A program made the position numbers and the translations under genes. 7,117 nt of DNA from Bacillota bacterium. Its GTDB lineage: Bacteria > Bacillota > Clostridia > Christensenellales > Aristaeellaceae. The stretch lies in contig JAEYQQ010000125.1 of NCBI GenBank assembly GCA_023409955.1, forward strand, positions 1 to 7,117, given 5' to 3'. Below the pieces are notes generated by a model. That model did not search any database. It was not told where the DNA came from and saw nothing but the letters and a program-made list of their open reading frames with translations. This document shows positions 6,468 through 7,117 of this stretch, one piece after another; position 1 is the stretch's first letter; the number at the start of each line of letters is the position of its first letter.

Positions 6468-7117
6468 ATGAAAAGGATCTTTGCAAGAATAAAACGGTTT
6501 GTTTGGTGGACTAGTTTGGCCGTTTTTCTTTTTTGCGGAACATGGATTATATACTATCTTTATACCGCCAGCATCGGACAGCAGGCCCTTGCCTCCATTA
6601 CCAACAAGGCTGCTGCATTGCGCATTTCAACAGTGCATGAGAAAAAAGCTTCGCATGAAAGCATGAAGCCCAATCCAGTCTTGATTGAAAATACTGGTGC
6701 AAGCACAGATCAAACGCAAATCCTGGCTTCCAGTACCCTGCAGCCAGCACCCGCCAATCAAGGCGGAGAATATACAATAGAAACTGAAATAGCAGAAGCT
6801 AAGGAAGAAGCTAAGGAAGAAACTAAAATGGATACAGATGCTGACCCATTGCTTACATATTACAATGCCCTGCATGAAACAAACCCAGATCTAATCGGCT
6901 GGATTACGATTCAAGATACCGTAATTAACTATCCTGTGATGTATACCCCGAAGGATCCTCAAAAATATCTGCATCGTGATTTTGAAGAACGATATTCATT
7001 TGCCGGGCTTCCGTTTCTGGACGCAAGATGTGATTACGAGGATCGCGCGTCCAACCTGATCCTGTATGCCCATAACATGCGCTCAGGTCAAATGTTTGCA
7101 CAGGTAACACAATATCT
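6468..7117 (+). CDS. srtB: Class B sortase, N-terminal 216 residues (3' end missing)
   Basis: This is a membrane-bound cysteine transpeptidase that cleaves a C-terminal sorting motif and joins the protein to the wall or to another subunit. Residues 1-10 are basic and about 11-33 form the transmembrane anchor (type II, catalytic domain outside). Residues about 34-126 are a long polar linker with an EAKE repeat at 110-117. The sortase domain starts near 127 and shows class B hallmarks: NPDLIGWI, then INYPVM, YLHRDF, FAGLPFLDARCD and LILYAHNMRSGQMF. His202 in AHNM is the expected catalytic His; many relatives have GHNM. The catalytic Cys and Arg should follow outside the window; Cys188 (DARCD) is not the nucleophile by position. 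The divergent giant Cna_B protein is the likely substrate. The srtB name reflects class, not proven orthology. Confidence 0.88.
   Translation, partial: MKRIFARIKRFVWWTSLAVFLFCGTWIIYYLYTASIGQQALASITNKAAALRISTVHEKKASHESMKPNPVLIENTGASTDQTQILASSTLQPAPANQGGEYTIETEIAEAKEEAKEETKMDTDADPLLTYYNALHETNPDLIGWITIQDTVINYPVMYTPKDPQKYLHRDFEERYSFAGLPFLDARCDYEDRASNLILYAHNMRSGQMFAQVTQY
6795..6830 (+). repeat. 12-bp in-frame repeat in the sortase linker
   Basis: GAAGCTAAGGAA occurs twice head to tail (6795-6806, 6807-6818), and a third degenerate copy follows (6819-6830). It codes Glu-Ala-Lys-Glu units at residues 110-117 within a charged segment (107-120) just before the sortase domain. The composition favours a charged helix acting as a spacer between membrane and enzyme. 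In-frame expansion or contraction is possible. Confidence 0.75.

Noticed and set aside
6627..7110. Two minus-strand frames inside the sortase gene.
   Set aside because: They are antisense to recognisable class B sortase motifs, and one is a Phe/Ser/Leu low-complexity product of the EAKE-coding repeat read backwards.

Overview
The window holds two incomplete genes that diverge from a 138-bp intergenic region. It looks like chromosomal or accessory DNA of a Gram-positive (monoderm) Firmicute, probably a Clostridia-like anaerobe. The evidence is a class B sortase, a very long Cna_B-type surface protein, GGAG/GAGG ribosome binding sites and AT-rich extended -10 promoter elements. The organism cannot be named from sequence alone.

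Left and centre (1-6329, minus strand): one open reading frame starts at 6329 and runs off the left edge without a stop, giving at least 2109 residues. From the N-terminus it has a signal peptide (residues 1-30), a beta-rich head of unrecognised family (about 31-179), a Pro/Glu/Thr-rich stalk coded by 48-bp tandem repeats (about 180-276), a second beta-rich segment (about 277-415), and at least 14 consecutive Cna_B-type domains (416 to the edge). Thirteen of the 14 keep the Lys and Glu expected for an internal isopeptide bond. The cell-wall sorting signal, if present, lies outside the window. Every short open frame on either strand inside this span is a shadow of this gene.

Intergenic (6330-6467): two back-to-back extended -10 promoters can be proposed, with a perfect 12-bp palindrome between them next to the sortase promoter.

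Right (6468-7117, plus strand): the first 216 residues of a class B sortase, with an N-terminal membrane anchor, an unusually long Glu/Lys/Ala-rich linker and the catalytic-domain motif containing the active-site histidine. The catalytic Cys and Arg lie beyond the right edge.

Inferred logic: the giant protein is secreted through Sec and its stalk domains are stiffened by isopeptide bonds. The divergently transcribed sortase is the natural candidate to attach it to peptidoglycan or build it into a pilus-like structure. No RNA genes, mobile elements, CRISPR arrays or terminators were seen.
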